The notes under the pieces are model-generated. The model saw nothing but the letters and a program-made list of their open reading frames with translations. It did no database searches and was not told where the DNA came from. From Actinomycetota bacterium (GTDB lineage Bacteria; Actinomycetota; Acidimicrobiia; Acidimicrobiales; Iamiaceae): 64,000 nt of DNA. How positions within the stretch are numbered: position 1 is the stretch's first letter; each line of letters opens with the position of its first letter. Both the position numbers and the translations under genes were made by a program. The DNA lies in the NCBI GenBank assembly GCA_016185275.1, contig JACPNX010000013.1, positions 124,001-188,000 on the forward strand. The letters are read 5' to 3'. Positions 9,901-17,618 of the stretch are shown in pieces.

Positions 9901-10015
9901 CGCCCGTCGGTCCGGCGATGAGGAACAACCCGTCCTCGGCCAGGGCGCCGAAGTCCACCGCCTGGCGCGTTGCGTACGGACCGAAGGCCTCGAGCTCGAG
10001 CAGCAGGGGCCTCAT
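6974..10015 (-). CDS. sbcC: Exonuclease subunit SbcC (Rad50-like ATPase)
   Basis: 1013 residues. Walker A GPTGAGKT is at 35-42. A long charged coiled-coil region is interrupted near residue 531 by the zinc hook CPVCG. The ABC signature SLSGGE (about 912) and Walker B LFVDEGFASLD (about 945) are near the C-terminus. With SbcD it forms the ATP-driven nuclease complex that opens hairpins and processes blocked DNA ends. The ATG overlaps the SbcD stop by four bases (ATGA), so the two subunits are translationally coupled. Length and motif order are normal for actinobacterial SbcC. Confidence 0.96.
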   Translation of the reverse strand: MRPLLLELEAFGPYATRQAVDFGALAEDGLFLIAGPTGAGKTFLLDALCYALYGKVAGARPLERLHSDHARDTPPSVTLRFAAGGEEWRVRRSARRWRTRRDGGVALASPTAVLERAVPGGWLVVATKAREVDLLVTGAVGLEADQFQRVVLLPQGECERVLRAGSDERERLLESLFATTRFGDIARSLDDRAAVAARAVEELRRAQAVRVERLERDWAELLADAPTDLLGPEVEPVDETTPETARLAELARRAQALSGRCEGAVRAAADQAFSTERARSAAADLASRVAQRDKLRSARVELEAEADDIDALEQQVDRGTRAEALRRGLAAAEAAAAKAAAAAGAVEVALDRVTARRQGHVVPLPPEVEALPRTTAALGDDGCAGAVLALREHQLRLRALADKADEVADLRVEAAGAAETAQARAGDARALERTLMLAREAQQARDAERAEAERAAASVEALRGDVARRRDALAAGERLVGARAELFAAEVAAHEATDRHQSAQARRLDLLERYLAGIAAELAGRLVGGEPCPVCGAADHPAPAEVGPSTVVRADVDAAAAQVEQEQQARDAAGAQASKARSAVAALEARAGPAAADADEARCTLAAAEADLRTRELQAARCPELTSQFEAASAAVAAAERDLAAAVTLAEQARGRAEALRANAAAAEAALRAEVPDDVDLAGAIRGVEQLAQALRSLEQALPERTATAARHAEADQRLREDLAASDFADAAAVRAALLEPGALDAGRQRVRRWEEERLRVEHALERPDLADLPDAAPALGPLEDAAGQAKHRHEELLGVRARVANVAGTLARLADEHRSTAEALAAAEAEHHVRLGLAQRCLGRVGDRVSLQRWVLAAHLEVICERANARLSTMTDGRYRLVVHAQAKGGAKAGLDLRVVDAFTGEQREVTSLSGGETFQASLALALGVADVVSERSGGVHLDALFVDEGFASLDADALQLAMDELDRLRAGGRMVGVISHVGGLRERIPSGIEVHKGEAGSILRQGALTAT

Positions 10016-11280
10016 GCGGCCGTCTCCGTGGTGGCACCGTCGACGTCACGCGAGCCGTGGTCGTCGCCGTCGACCGGGGTTCGCTGTGCTTCGAGCGCCT
10101 GCACGACGAGCTCGCGCTCGTGGTCGGTGACGGCGCGGCCGGTCTGCTCGGCGAGGAAGGCGAGCACGAGGTCGAGGTCGCTCACGGCCCCGGCGCCGCG
10201 GCGAGCGGCCGCCCCCACCGCGCGCACGACGGTTCCCGGAACGGGACGGTGCTGGAGCGCGACGGCGTGGGGGAAGCGGGCCTGGAGTGCGGCCATGGCG
10301 CGGGGCGGCAGGTCAGCGTCGGTGACGACCGCCCGGACCCAGCAGGCCTCGGCATCGACCAGCACCGGATCTCCAACGAGATCGTCCAGCGCGCCGGTGA
10401 TCGTGCGGACCGCCCGGCCCACACCGAGGGGCACCGACTCCGCCCGCACGCCACGGTGGTCCACCTCGACGATGCGGACCACCTTGGGCCCCGTCTCGGC
10501 GAACGAGCAGGGGAGGAGGCTCCCCGAGTACCCGATGGTTCCTGCGTCCCACTCCTGGGCGCGGTGGAGGTGACCGAGCAGGACGCAGTCCACACCGGCG
10601 AACGCGTCGAGGCCGACGCGGTCGACGTCGCCGACGGACAGCTCGCGCTCGGACGTGGACCCCTGCCCGCCCGCCACGAACGTGTGGGCCACCACCACGG
10701 AACGCACGCCCGCCCGGCCGGCCAGATCGGCTCGGACCTGGTCCATCGCCCACACCATCGCCGCGTGTTGCGTGAGGCGCCGCCGGCGAGGCGCCGCGAC
10801 TTCGTCTCCGCCGCGGCCACCGCTCGCGGCCGGTTCGGCGCCGGCGGCGGGCTCGTCCAGCCCGCGCAGGGCCAGCGGTTCCACGTAGGGCACGGGGTGG
10901 ATCACGACGTCCGCCCCGCCAGCGGGATCCCGCACCACCACGGGCGACTCGGGCGCGAACCGGCCCCGCAACGTCACCCCCGCGGCGCGCAGCACCGGGT
11001 CGAGCGAGCCGACCCGTGCCGGTGAGTCGTGGTTGCCCGTGACGGCCACGACGTGGGCCGCCACGGCGCGCAGCTCGCCCAGCACGTCGCCGAACAGGTG
11101 GACGGCATCGGCCGGGGGGATGGCGCGGTCGTACAGATCCCCCGCGACGACCACGACGTCGACCTCGGCGGCCTTCGCCAGCTCGACCACGCGGGCCAGC
11201 ACCTGCTCGTGCTCGGCGCGCAGCGACGCGCCATGGAACAGCCGGCCCAGGTGCCAGTCGGACGTGTGAAGGATCCGCAC
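10012..11280 (-). CDS. sbcD: Exonuclease subunit SbcD (Mre11-like)
   Basis: 422 residues from the chosen GTG. The metallophosphoesterase motifs start at once: ILHTSDWHLG, then VVAGDLYDRA, VAVTGNHDSP, and further on VVAHTF and LLGHLHRAQEW. These ligate two metals (Mn in the family). An open frame reaches 11376, but the family always begins two to five residues before HTSDWH, so the GTG at 11278-11280 is preferred. No strong ribosome binding site is visible. The C-terminal third is the capping and SbcC-interaction part. The stop overlaps the sbcC start. Confidence 0.95.
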   Translation of the reverse strand: MRILHTSDWHLGRLFHGASLRAEHEQVLARVVELAKAAEVDVVVVAGDLYDRAIPPADAVHLFGDVLGELRAVAAHVVAVTGNHDSPARVGSLDPVLRAAGVTLRGRFAPESPVVVRDPAGGADVVIHPVPYVEPLALRGLDEPAAGAEPAASGGRGGDEVAAPRRRRLTQHAAMVWAMDQVRADLAGRAGVRSVVVAHTFVAGGQGSTSERELSVGDVDRVGLDAFAGVDCVLLGHLHRAQEWDAGTIGYSGSLLPCSFAETGPKVVRIVEVDHRGVRAESVPLGVGRAVRTITGALDDLVGDPVLVDAEACWVRAVVTDADLPPRAMAALQARFPHAVALQHRPVPGTVVRAVGAAARRGAGAVSDLDLVLAFLAEQTGRAVTDHERELVVQALEAQRTPVDGDDHGSRDVDGATTETAA

Positions 11281-11499
11281 GTCTACGAACGTAGGCAGGG
11301 GGTGTGACAGCCGCCGCGGACCCAGGCCCCGACAGGCCTTCGCTGGGCTAGGAGCTGCGGTGGCGGGCCGGGACATCGAGGACGCGCTCGGCGACCCAGC
11401 GGTTCGCCGCGACGACAGCGACCGCCATGCCGCTACCGCTCCACCGCCACACGTTCGTCTGGCGCTGAGGTGTCGGAAGAGGCCGGGGCGCGCCTTGCA

Positions 11500-11619
11500 T
11501 CAGCGATGATGGCGGACCTCGACGTCGGGCAGGTCGGCGAACGCCGTGATGTCAGCTGTAACGACCGCGCGGCGAGATGCCGCCGCCGTTCTGGGGCAGT
11601 CGACTGCGAAGGCACGGCC
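11500..11619 (-). pseudogene. Possible PIN-domain toxin remnant (C-terminal end)
   Basis: Bases 11281-11706 hold no intact gene. In one minus-strand frame the last 39 codons before a TGA at 11500 end with RAVVTADITAFADLPDVEV. This resembles the closing strand of VapC-type PIN proteins (VVTxDxxxFxxLPGxxV). No N-terminal PIN motifs precede it in this frame, so if it is real it is a fragment. The lower GC and an intact PIN/RHH pair 0.8 kb away fit an accessory islet. Confidence 0.25.
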
Positions 11620-11706
11620 CACTCGCCCACTCGCCCGCGACCGCTCGAGACCTTGTGCCTCCGCTCCGTCGCTCACACGCTCCACGAAGCTGCTGAACTG
11701 ACCGAG

Positions 11707-12216
11707 GTGAGCGAGCTTCGGTGTCGACCGGCCGGAGCTGAGGACTTCCCCTTTCTCGCGACGATGCTTGGTGAGGCCGCCGTCTGGCGGCCCGACAAGC
11801 CGACACCGACCGCCGACCAGGTGATGGCCGATCCGCGGTACGCGCGGTACCTCGCTGGATGGCCAAGGCAAGGCGACTATGGACGGGTTGCCGAACAGGA
11901 CGGACCGGTGGGGGCGGCTTGGTATCGGACGTACACAGAGGCAAACCATGGCTATGGCTTCGTGGCTGACGATGTGCCCGAACTGTCGATTGCCGTCGTC
12001 GCCTCCCGCCGGCACGGGGGGATCGGACGGCGACTCCTCATCGAGCTCATCGAGGCCAGCGTTGCTCAGGGATACCGGGCCATGAGTCTCAGTGTCGCCG
12101 AGAACAATCCAGCGCGTGGCCTCTACGAGTCGACGGGTTTCGTCCCCGTCGAGAAGCACGGACGGTCCTGGACGATGGTCCGAAGCGCCGCTCGATCGAA
12201 CCGAGCGACCCGCTGA
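11707..12216 (+). CDS. GNAT family N-acetyltransferase
   Basis: 169 residues from GTG 11707. The open frame extends upstream to 11470, but the recognisable fold begins at ELRCRPAGAEDFPFL. The acetyl-CoA loop (motif A) is VVASRRHGGIGRRLL, followed by LSVAENNPARGLYESTGF, the classic motif B. Substrate is unknown. Codon choice is visibly less GC-biased than in the neighbours, which together with the adjacent transposase remnant suggests recent arrival. No partner gene is coupled to it. Confidence 0.82.
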   Translation: MSELRCRPAGAEDFPFLATMLGEAAVWRPDKPTPTADQVMADPRYARYLAGWPRQGDYGRVAEQDGPVGAAWYRTYTEANHGYGFVADDVPELSIAVVASRRHGGIGRRLLIELIEASVAQGYRAMSLSVAENNPARGLYESTGFVPVEKHGRSWTMVRSAARSNRATR

Positions 12217-12235
12217 GACGATCAGTGCTCATTGT

Positions 12236-12382
12236 CTCCAGAGTTTCCTGAACGTCGGCGAGAGCACGAACCTCAGCCTCTACCGCCCAGCCGACCTGCA
12301 CGCCATCGAGCACCGCATCAATACCATCCTGCGCCACAGCCTCCGCTGGTCAACCGCCCACGACCTCTACCACAAGGCAGCT
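12236..12382 (+). pseudogene. IS30-like transposase C-terminal remnant
   Basis: In one frame the gap between the GNAT gene and the toxin gene reads NLSLYRPADLHAIEHRIN followed within a few residues by LRWSTAHDLYHKA. This matches the end of IS30-family transposases, which typically read LSxYxxxDLxAIxxxLNxRPRxxLxWxTPxE. About 49 codons survive with no start codon, no catalytic DDE region and no terminal inverted repeats. It is therefore a fossil of an insertion sequence and marks this stretch as accessory. Confidence 0.45.
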
Positions 12383-12803
12383 ACACGACGAGGACGGAGA
12401 GCCGCGCCGCGTTCGTCGCCAGCGAGCCGAGCATCTGGAAGTCGCCCCGGTCGCTCGTGACGATGACGACGTCGTCGTGTGCCGCACGTGCGTCTGCAGC
12501 CGCCGCGACGATGGTGTCGACTCCCGAGGGCGGCCGCTGCATCCCGGCTCCCATGGCCTTCCGCCGAAGCGCCCCGGCGGCGTGACCTGTCGGGGCGTCG
12601 ACGTCGGCGACGTTCACCACGCCGAGCAAGCGTTGTACGTGGTAGTCGTGACCCGCGTGGCCGCTCAGAACGCTCTCCGCGAGCACCGCTGCGGGAAGGA
12701 CGAGATCATCAGTCCGCTCTCGAAGGAGGCGCAACCGGGCTCGGCGCTCCTCGTCGAGCGGTGCCAAACCTTCGACGCCTCCGGTGTCGAGAACGACGAT
12801 CAA
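12381..12803 (-). CDS. PIN-domain toxin (VapC-like RNase)
   Basis: 140 residues. All four acidic positions of the PIN active site are present: D6 (VVLDTG), E43 (VLAESV), D96 (GVDTIVAA) and D119/D122 (VTSDRGDF). PIN toxins are Mg-dependent RNases that cleave tRNA or rRNA when freed from antitoxin. The start is TTG at 12801-12803 and overlaps the antitoxin stop (TTGA), so expression is coupled to the ribbon-helix-helix gene upstream. Order (antitoxin first) and spacing are typical of a type II module. Confidence 0.85.
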   Translation of the reverse strand: MIVVLDTGGVEGLAPLDEERRARLRLLRERTDDLVLPAAVLAESVLSGHAGHDYHVQRLLGVVNVADVDAPTGHAAGALRRKAMGAGMQRPPSGVDTIVAAAADARAAHDDVVIVTSDRGDFQMLGSLATNAARLSVLVV

Positions 12804-13090
12804 CCCGCCGCTCGCTTGGCTCGGGGCGGAGCGGTCCGCCGCTTCGTTGTCCGCCGAGGCTTCCCGGCCGTCGCCGACGCGAGCCAGGTCTCGGCCCTCG
12901 CCCTCGCCGTTGCACTGGGCACGCCGTCAGCCGCGTCGAGCTCGTCGAGCCACGCGTCGAGCGCCGCCATGCGCCGCCGCCGATCGAGCTCGTCAACCAC
13001 GGCTCGCTGGGCCAGGGATGAGACGTTCAGCCGCTCGCTTCGGGCCTGCTCGTCGAGGTCGTCGGGAAGGCTGATGTTCCGTCGAGCCAT
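12800..13090 (-). CDS. Ribbon-helix-helix antitoxin
   Basis: 96 residues. The N-terminal MARRNISLPDDLDEQARSE is a ribbon-helix-helix DNA-binding segment (beta strand RRNISLP, then two helices). The C-terminus is basic (KPRRTTKRRTAPPRAKRAAG) and would wrap the PIN toxin or contact DNA. ATG 13090 is preferred over a GTG two codons upstream because it places the strand directly at the N-terminus. The upstream ACACACACATTACACAC tract (about 13091-13107) is the most AT-rich base run nearby and is a likely promoter/operator for autorepression. Confidence 0.82.
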   Translation of the reverse strand: MARRNISLPDDLDEQARSERLNVSSLAQRAVVDELDRRRRMAALDAWLDELDAADGVPSATARARAETWLASATAGKPRRTTKRRTAPPRAKRAAG

Positions 13091-13156
13091 ACACACACAT
13101 TACACACTCGGTGCCGGCTCGCGGTCCACGGGCGGAAGGGCACGAAGCGGAGGGCA

Positions 13157-13600
13157 CTACGTTCCGAGCGTTACGCGGTACACGTTCGTGTCCCGACGCG
13201 CGAATCCGAGCCGCTGGTAGAGACGGTTGGCGGCCTCACGGTCGGGCCGCGACGTGAGGTCGACCGTGCGGGCGCCGCGGACCGCCGCCAGGCCCAGGGC
13301 ATGGCGGTTCAGTGCCTCTCCCACCCCGCGGCCGCGGGCGCGCTCGTCGACCACGACGTCTTCGATCCAGGCCCGCACACCCGTAGGGATGCGGAACAGC
13401 ACGAGGGTCAACGATCCGAGCACGTCGCCTCCGTGGGGCTCCTCGGCCACCAGGAGCACGGTCGTCGGAGATGCGACGATCTCGGCCAACTCGGCGGCGC
13501 TCGGCGGCGGCGACGACCGGGAGAGCTGGGGGACGAGGCGGGCGAAGGCGTCGGCGAGCGCCGCGGTCACCTCGGTGGCTTCACGCACGATGAGGTCCAT
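13157..13600 (-). CDS. GNAT family N-acetyltransferase
   Basis: 147 residues from ATG 13600 (an alternative start lies six codons upstream). Motif A is IEDVVVDERARGRGVGEAL, holding the Q/RxxGxG/A pyrophosphate loop. The C-terminal DLTSRPDREAANRLYQRLGF is motif B. The fold is a single GNAT domain of normal length. The substrate is not predictable. Monocistronic; it stands outside the lower-GC islet and has native base composition. Confidence 0.87.
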   Translation of the reverse strand: MDLIVREATEVTAALADAFARLVPQLSRSSPPPSAAELAEIVASPTTVLLVAEEPHGGDVLGSLTLVLFRIPTGVRAWIEDVVVDERARGRGVGEALNRHALGLAAVRGARTVDLTSRPDREAANRLYQRLGFARRDTNVYRVTLGT

Positions 13601-13727
13601 GACGGACGATCCTGGCACGCGCCGTCGGACACTCCCCCGCCCCCGTCACAGGAGGTTCAGCGGCTCCTCACCCTCACGCAACGCCTCCGCCACCACGACG
13701 ACACGGCGGTTCCGTACGGTCGCAGGC

Positions 13728-13910
13728 ATGGAACCCATCTTCGACTGGCTGGCTCGTCTGGGCACCGCCGGGGCGGCGGCCAACGTGCGTCGTGACCTGG
13801 AGACCGACCGCGAGCGGACCGAAGCGGTCGCCCTCCTGGCCCGCCGCGTCGACGCTCGCTCCGGCGCCTCCGCACGGCCCGCGCCGTCCAGCGCCCGCGC
13901 CGCCGCCTGA
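13728..13910 (+). CDS. Small hypothetical protein
   Basis: 60 codons from ATG 13728, beginning MEPIFDWLARLGTAGAAANV. An amphipathic, Arg-rich helix pattern (RRDLETDRERTEAVALLARRV) is followed by an Ala/Ser/Pro tail. No family recognised. It lies between two minus-strand genes, so it needs its own promoter. GC at third codon positions is high, as in real genes here, but the evidence for expression is weak. Confidence 0.4.
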   Translation: MEPIFDWLARLGTAGAAANVRRDLETDRERTEAVALLARRVDARSGASARPAPSSARAAA

Positions 13911-13924
13911 CCCGTCCGGCGGGG

Positions 13925-14419
13925 TCAGCCCGACGCCGGTTGCACCACGAACGACACGCTCGTCCGGCCCGTGCAGCCGGGCACGACGCGAATGCCCCAC
14001 CGACCCGTGAAGCGGCGGCCGGTGAAGTTCGACTCCGCGTCGCGCGGCTCGACCTCGCCCTTCTCGAGGCGGTAGCCGGCGGCCGGAAGCTGGCGCTGCA
14101 GGGACCGCAACGTCTCCCGGAAGGGCCGCTCGGTCACACCCTCGATCACGATGCGCTGCCCCGAGCGGGCGTCGGTCTGGACCACGATGAGACCGGGCGG
14201 CAGCGGGAGGTCCCGCGGGAATCCGGACGGCAACGCCTTGCCGGGTGCCTTCGCCCGGCACAGGGTCGCCGGGGCCGACACGGGGCTCAGGCCCTCCTTG
14301 CTGTCGCCACCGCAACCGCTCCCGGCGAGGCCAACTACGGCGACCGCCATGATGGCCACGCTCGGGACCGCCGCGAGCCGCAGGCCGGTGAGCGTGCCAT
14401 GCCGCCGCGCTGGTGTCAC
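13925..14419 (-). CDS. Small putative lipoprotein
   Basis: 164 residues from GTG 14419. An Arg-containing n-region and hydrophobic core lead to the lipobox LAGSGC, so the mature protein should be lipid-anchored outside the membrane. The rest is a soluble domain with alternating strands (GLIVVQTDARSGQRIVIEGV, YRLEKGEVEPRD, GIRVVPGC, TSVSFVVQPASG). No family recognised. It begins 14 bases after the stop of the secreted repeat protein upstream and is probably in its operon. Confidence 0.72.
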   Translation of the reverse strand: MTPARRHGTLTGLRLAAVPSVAIMAVAVVGLAGSGCGGDSKEGLSPVSAPATLCRAKAPGKALPSGFPRDLPLPPGLIVVQTDARSGQRIVIEGVTERPFRETLRSLQRQLPAAGYRLEKGEVEPRDAESNFTGRRFTGRWGIRVVPGCTGRTSVSFVVQPASG

Positions 14420-14433
14420 CGGCCGGGTCCCGC

Positions 14434-16509
14434 TCAGAACGTGAACGGCACGCGCCGCGTGCGGTTGTTGGACTCGTTCGACTCGACCACGGCGTTGCGG
14501 GGATCCACGACGGCGGTGAGCGTGTGCGAGCCGGTCGTGACGGTGCCTCCCGAGAACGAGACGGTGCGCGCCGAGAAGGCGCCGAGCTCGATCGGTGCCG
14601 TCTCGCCGATGGTGCGGGTCTCGTCGAGGAAGCGCACCACGACGGGCTTGGCGGGCAGACCGCCCTGGTTGCGCACCGCCGCCGATCCGTTGAAGGCGCC
14701 GCTCGGGCCGCGGGAGGCGGTGAGGTTGCGCACGATGAGGTCCGGCTTGGGGTCGTAGGCCGCGAACAGCGTCTTGCCGGAGTTCTGCCGGGAGATCGTG
14801 GCCAGGGCGTCGAAGTTGTTGGGACCGGACTTCTCGCACGCACCCGTGCAGCCATCGGCGAAGGCCACGAGGACCCGCCCCCGGGCGTCGATGGTGACGT
14901 CGATGAAGTCGAGCAGGTTGCGGTCGGACCCGCAGGTCGTCCCGCCGGTGCAGATGGAGCCGCGCTGGACCGGCGCGTAGGGGGTGGCGTCGACGGTGAC
15001 CCAGGTCTTGCCGCCGTCGTAGGTCGTGGCCACGTACAGGTGCCAGATGCCCTTGAAGTTGGCGGTGTCCTGGTAGTTGCCGCCGGTCGGCGTGCCGAGG
15101 AACGCGAACGCGGCCCGGTCGTCGTCGCCGGCCACGACGGTCGGGAAGACGCTGTTGCGGATGCCGAAGGGCAGGCCGACGTCCTGGTCGTCGGTCCACG
15201 TCCTGCCCTTGTCGCGCGACACGGCGATGCGGGGGCGCCCGTCGCTGTTCTGGTAACCCATGTAGATCGTGCCGTTGCTGCCGATGCCGACCGACGGGTC
15301 GCTGTCGCCCGGGGTGCTGAAGGGGTCCTTGCGCACCTGCCAGCTCAGACCGTTGTCCTCGGACACGGCCACCGCCTGGTTGGAGCCGCACCCCTTGTTC
15401 GGGACGTAGACGGTGCCGTCGGGGGCAACCTTCACGTGCCCGTGCAGACCGCCGCAGTCGAGCAGGCTGTACATGGGCACGGCCGGTCCGTAGGTCAGGC
15501 CCCCGTCGCGGCTGACGGCACACGACGCGTCGGCGATGTCCTGGGAGCAGTAGTAGACGGCGTTCGGGTAGCCGGTGAGCGCCCCCGGTGACCCGCTCGA
15601 GAACGGTCCGCCTCCGAGCGTCTGGTGATCCACCCCGGAGTTGATCCCGCTGCCGGCCGTCGGCGTCCAGGTGGCGCCGTCGTCGTCCGTGTAGCAAGTG
15701 AGCGCGGCCTTGCCGGCGAGCTGCGATTCGAACGTCCGGCCGGTCTGGCGGTCGGTGAACAGGATCGGGTCGAGGCTCGTCGCAGCCGTGCACTTGGGCG
15801 GGATCGCGCTGGCGTCCTGCCAGGTCGCGGTGGCCGGCTTCTTGGTGTCGTCGAAGGTCACCCGGGCGGTGCCGGTGTACGCCTGGTACATCACCTTGCC
15901 GGTCCTGCGGTCCACACCGATCGACGGCTCGCCGGCGCTGTGCGCTTCGGGGAACGACTCGGACGCCGCGTAGTTCTTGAACGTCGGCTTCGGGTCGGTC
16001 CCCGGTGGGGGGTTGACCGGCTTGGCGACCAGCGACACCGTCGCGGTGAACGACTGCCCGAGGGGCGCGTAGGGCACGACCCGCAGGACGTAGCTGCCCG
16101 TGTCGGGTGCGCTCAGGATGACCTCGGGGTCGCTGCTGGAAGCCGCGCTGGAGATCGTCGTGCCAGCCGCGTCGAGCAGGTACACGTCGAAGTCCGCGGC
16201 GGCGGTCGGCCACTGCACGACGACCTTGAGCTGGTTGTCCATCCCGTATCCGGCCGGCGTGGACACCGAGAAGGGATGGTCGTTGCACGGCAGGGCGGCG
16301 TTGCACACCGGTTCGCCGGTGGCGTTGGCGGACACGTTCGGCGTCGCGAACGGCCCCGCCGTGTACGAGAACGACGGAGCGGTCGGCGTGAGGGTCTCCG
16401 CGGCGGATGCCGGCCCGGACAGGAGGCTGGCACCGAGCGGCAGCAGCGACGCCACCACGACGGCGCGGGCGATCCGGGAGGAGAGCAAGCGGCGCAGAGG
16501 TCGAGTCAT
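14434..16509 (-). CDS. Secreted BNR/Asp-box beta-propeller protein with C-terminal CARDB-like domain
   Basis: 691 residues. A Sec signal peptide (1-37, cut after PASAA) is followed by a beta-sandwich with Asp/Tyr pattern (YVLRVVPYAPLG), like bacterial pre-peptidase C-terminal domains. At least five Asp-box motifs then mark a sialidase-fold propeller: TDDDGATWTP, SRDGGLTYGP, SEDNGLSWQV, SRDKGRTWTD and TYDGGKTWVT. The C-terminus (about 590-691) reads KPDLIVRNLTASRG through AVVDPRNAVVESNESNN, a CARDB/adhesion-type domain. I see no F/YRIP motif, so a sialidase activity is not supported. Probably an extracellular glycan-binding or -degrading protein. The start ATG gives the best signal peptide. 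Confidence 0.8.
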   Translation of the reverse strand: MTRPLRRLLSSRIARAVVVASLLPLGASLLSGPASAAETLTPTAPSFSYTAGPFATPNVSANATGEPVCNAALPCNDHPFSVSTPAGYGMDNQLKVVVQWPTAAADFDVYLLDAAGTTISSAASSSDPEVILSAPDTGSYVLRVVPYAPLGQSFTATVSLVAKPVNPPPGTDPKPTFKNYAASESFPEAHSAGEPSIGVDRRTGKVMYQAYTGTARVTFDDTKKPATATWQDASAIPPKCTAATSLDPILFTDRQTGRTFESQLAGKAALTCYTDDDGATWTPTAGSGINSGVDHQTLGGGPFSSGSPGALTGYPNAVYYCSQDIADASCAVSRDGGLTYGPAVPMYSLLDCGGLHGHVKVAPDGTVYVPNKGCGSNQAVAVSEDNGLSWQVRKDPFSTPGDSDPSVGIGSNGTIYMGYQNSDGRPRIAVSRDKGRTWTDDQDVGLPFGIRNSVFPTVVAGDDDRAAFAFLGTPTGGNYQDTANFKGIWHLYVATTYDGGKTWVTVDATPYAPVQRGSICTGGTTCGSDRNLLDFIDVTIDARGRVLVAFADGCTGACEKSGPNNFDALATISRQNSGKTLFAAYDPKPDLIVRNLTASRGPSGAFNGSAAVRNQGGLPAKPVVVRFLDETRTIGETAPIELGAFSARTVSFSGGTVTTGSHTLTAVVDPRNAVVESNESNNRTRRVPFTF

Positions 16510-16714
16510 CGGAGACGTCCTTGTCGTGCGGTCGGGACGCGCGCGCGGCCGGGGTCGCGGAGGGTTCGCCGCCTGTTGCGGCATTCCTGCCGGGAACCGG
16601 CGGGCCACACACGGACGGCCGCGTGGGCGCGCGCGTGAAACGCCCAGACCGTCCCGAAACGGCCCGGCACGGGTCTCCGACGGCCTCCTGCCGACCCCCG
16701 GTAGCGTGCGCCGG

Positions 16715-17587
16715 GTGGAGCACGTCCGGTGGGCCCGCCGTCCCGACCTCCGGTCGCCCGTGCTCGTCGCCGCCTTCGAGGGCTGGAACGACGCCGGCGA
16801 CGCGGCAAGTGGGACGGTGCGGTGGCTGCGCCGGCACTGGTCGACCGAGCCCATCGCCACGATCGACCCGGAGGAGTTCTTCGACTTCACGACCCAACGG
16901 CCCCGCGTGCGCCTGAGCGAGGGGCGCCACCGGGAGGTCGTCTGGCCGGAGTGGGAGATCACCGCGGGCCGGGTGCCCGGAACCGGCGTCGACGCCATCC
17001 TGCTGCTCGGCTACGAGCCGGCGCTGCGCTGGCGCACGTTCTGCGATCAGGTCGTCGGCGTGGCGTCGGCTCTCGGCGCCCGCCTGGCGGTGACCGTCGG
17101 CGCGCTGCTGGCCGAGGTCTCCCACACGCGCCGGGTCGACGTCATCGGCACGTCCGACGACGCCGGCGTCGTGGAGCGCCTGGCGCTCGTGCCGTCCACC
17201 TATGAGGGCCCGACCGGGATCACGGGCGTGCTCCACGCCGCCCTGCGCGACGCCGGGATCCCGTCGGCGTCGCTGTGGGCCGCGGTGCCCGGCTACGCGC
17301 CCACCATCCCGTCGCCGAAGGCGACGCTCGCGCTGGTGGAGCGGACGTGCTCGCTGCTCGACGTGCCGGCGATCACCACCGACCTCGAGATCGCCAGTGC
17401 GGCCTACGAGCGCCAGATGGCCGAGCTGGTCGAGGCGGACGAAGACATGGCCGAGTACGTCCGGCGCATCGAGGAGCAGGCCGAGGCCGACCCGCCGTCG
17501 GTCCGCGGTCCCATCGACCCCGACGACGCCCGCGACTTCGTGGCCGACGTCGAGCGCTTCCTGCGCGAGCAGCGGCCCGACGAGTAG
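16715..17587 (+). CDS. PAC2 family protein (proteasome-assembly-chaperone-like)
   Basis: 290 residues from GTG 16715 (GTG 16706 is an alternative three codons upstream). Family signatures are VLVAAFEGWNDAGDAASG, DFTTQRPRVRL, ILLLGYEPALRWRTF, GALLAEVSHTR, GPTGITGVLHAALRD and VPGYAPTIPSPKATLAL. These ATP-grasp-neighbour-type proteins are near-universal in actinobacteria, and their biochemical role is unsettled. The acidic C-terminus (MAELVEADEDMAEYVRRIEE) is typical. The gene is divergent from the propeller gene across a 205-bp GC-rich gap in which I could not identify a promoter. Confidence 0.88.
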   Translation: MEHVRWARRPDLRSPVLVAAFEGWNDAGDAASGTVRWLRRHWSTEPIATIDPEEFFDFTTQRPRVRLSEGRHREVVWPEWEITAGRVPGTGVDAILLLGYEPALRWRTFCDQVVGVASALGARLAVTVGALLAEVSHTRRVDVIGTSDDAGVVERLALVPSTYEGPTGITGVLHAALRDAGIPSASLWAAVPGYAPTIPSPKATLALVERTCSLLDVPAITTDLEIASAAYERQMAELVEADEDMAEYVRRIEEQAEADPPSVRGPIDPDDARDFVADVERFLREQRPDE

Positions 17588-17618
17588 GCGCGCCCCGGCG
17601 TCCGGCGGGAGACCCCGC

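Noticed and set aside
7361-10573. 1070-codon open frame antisense to sbcC
   Set aside because: Same GC-driven shadow; the true SbcC motifs are on the minus strand.
12236-12382. Intact insertion sequence
   Set aside because: Only about 49 C-terminal codons remain; no catalytic core and no terminal inverted repeats were found.
14434-16509. Sialidase (neuraminidase)
   Set aside because: Asp boxes are present but I see no F/YRIP motif or arginine triad, so only the fold is supported.
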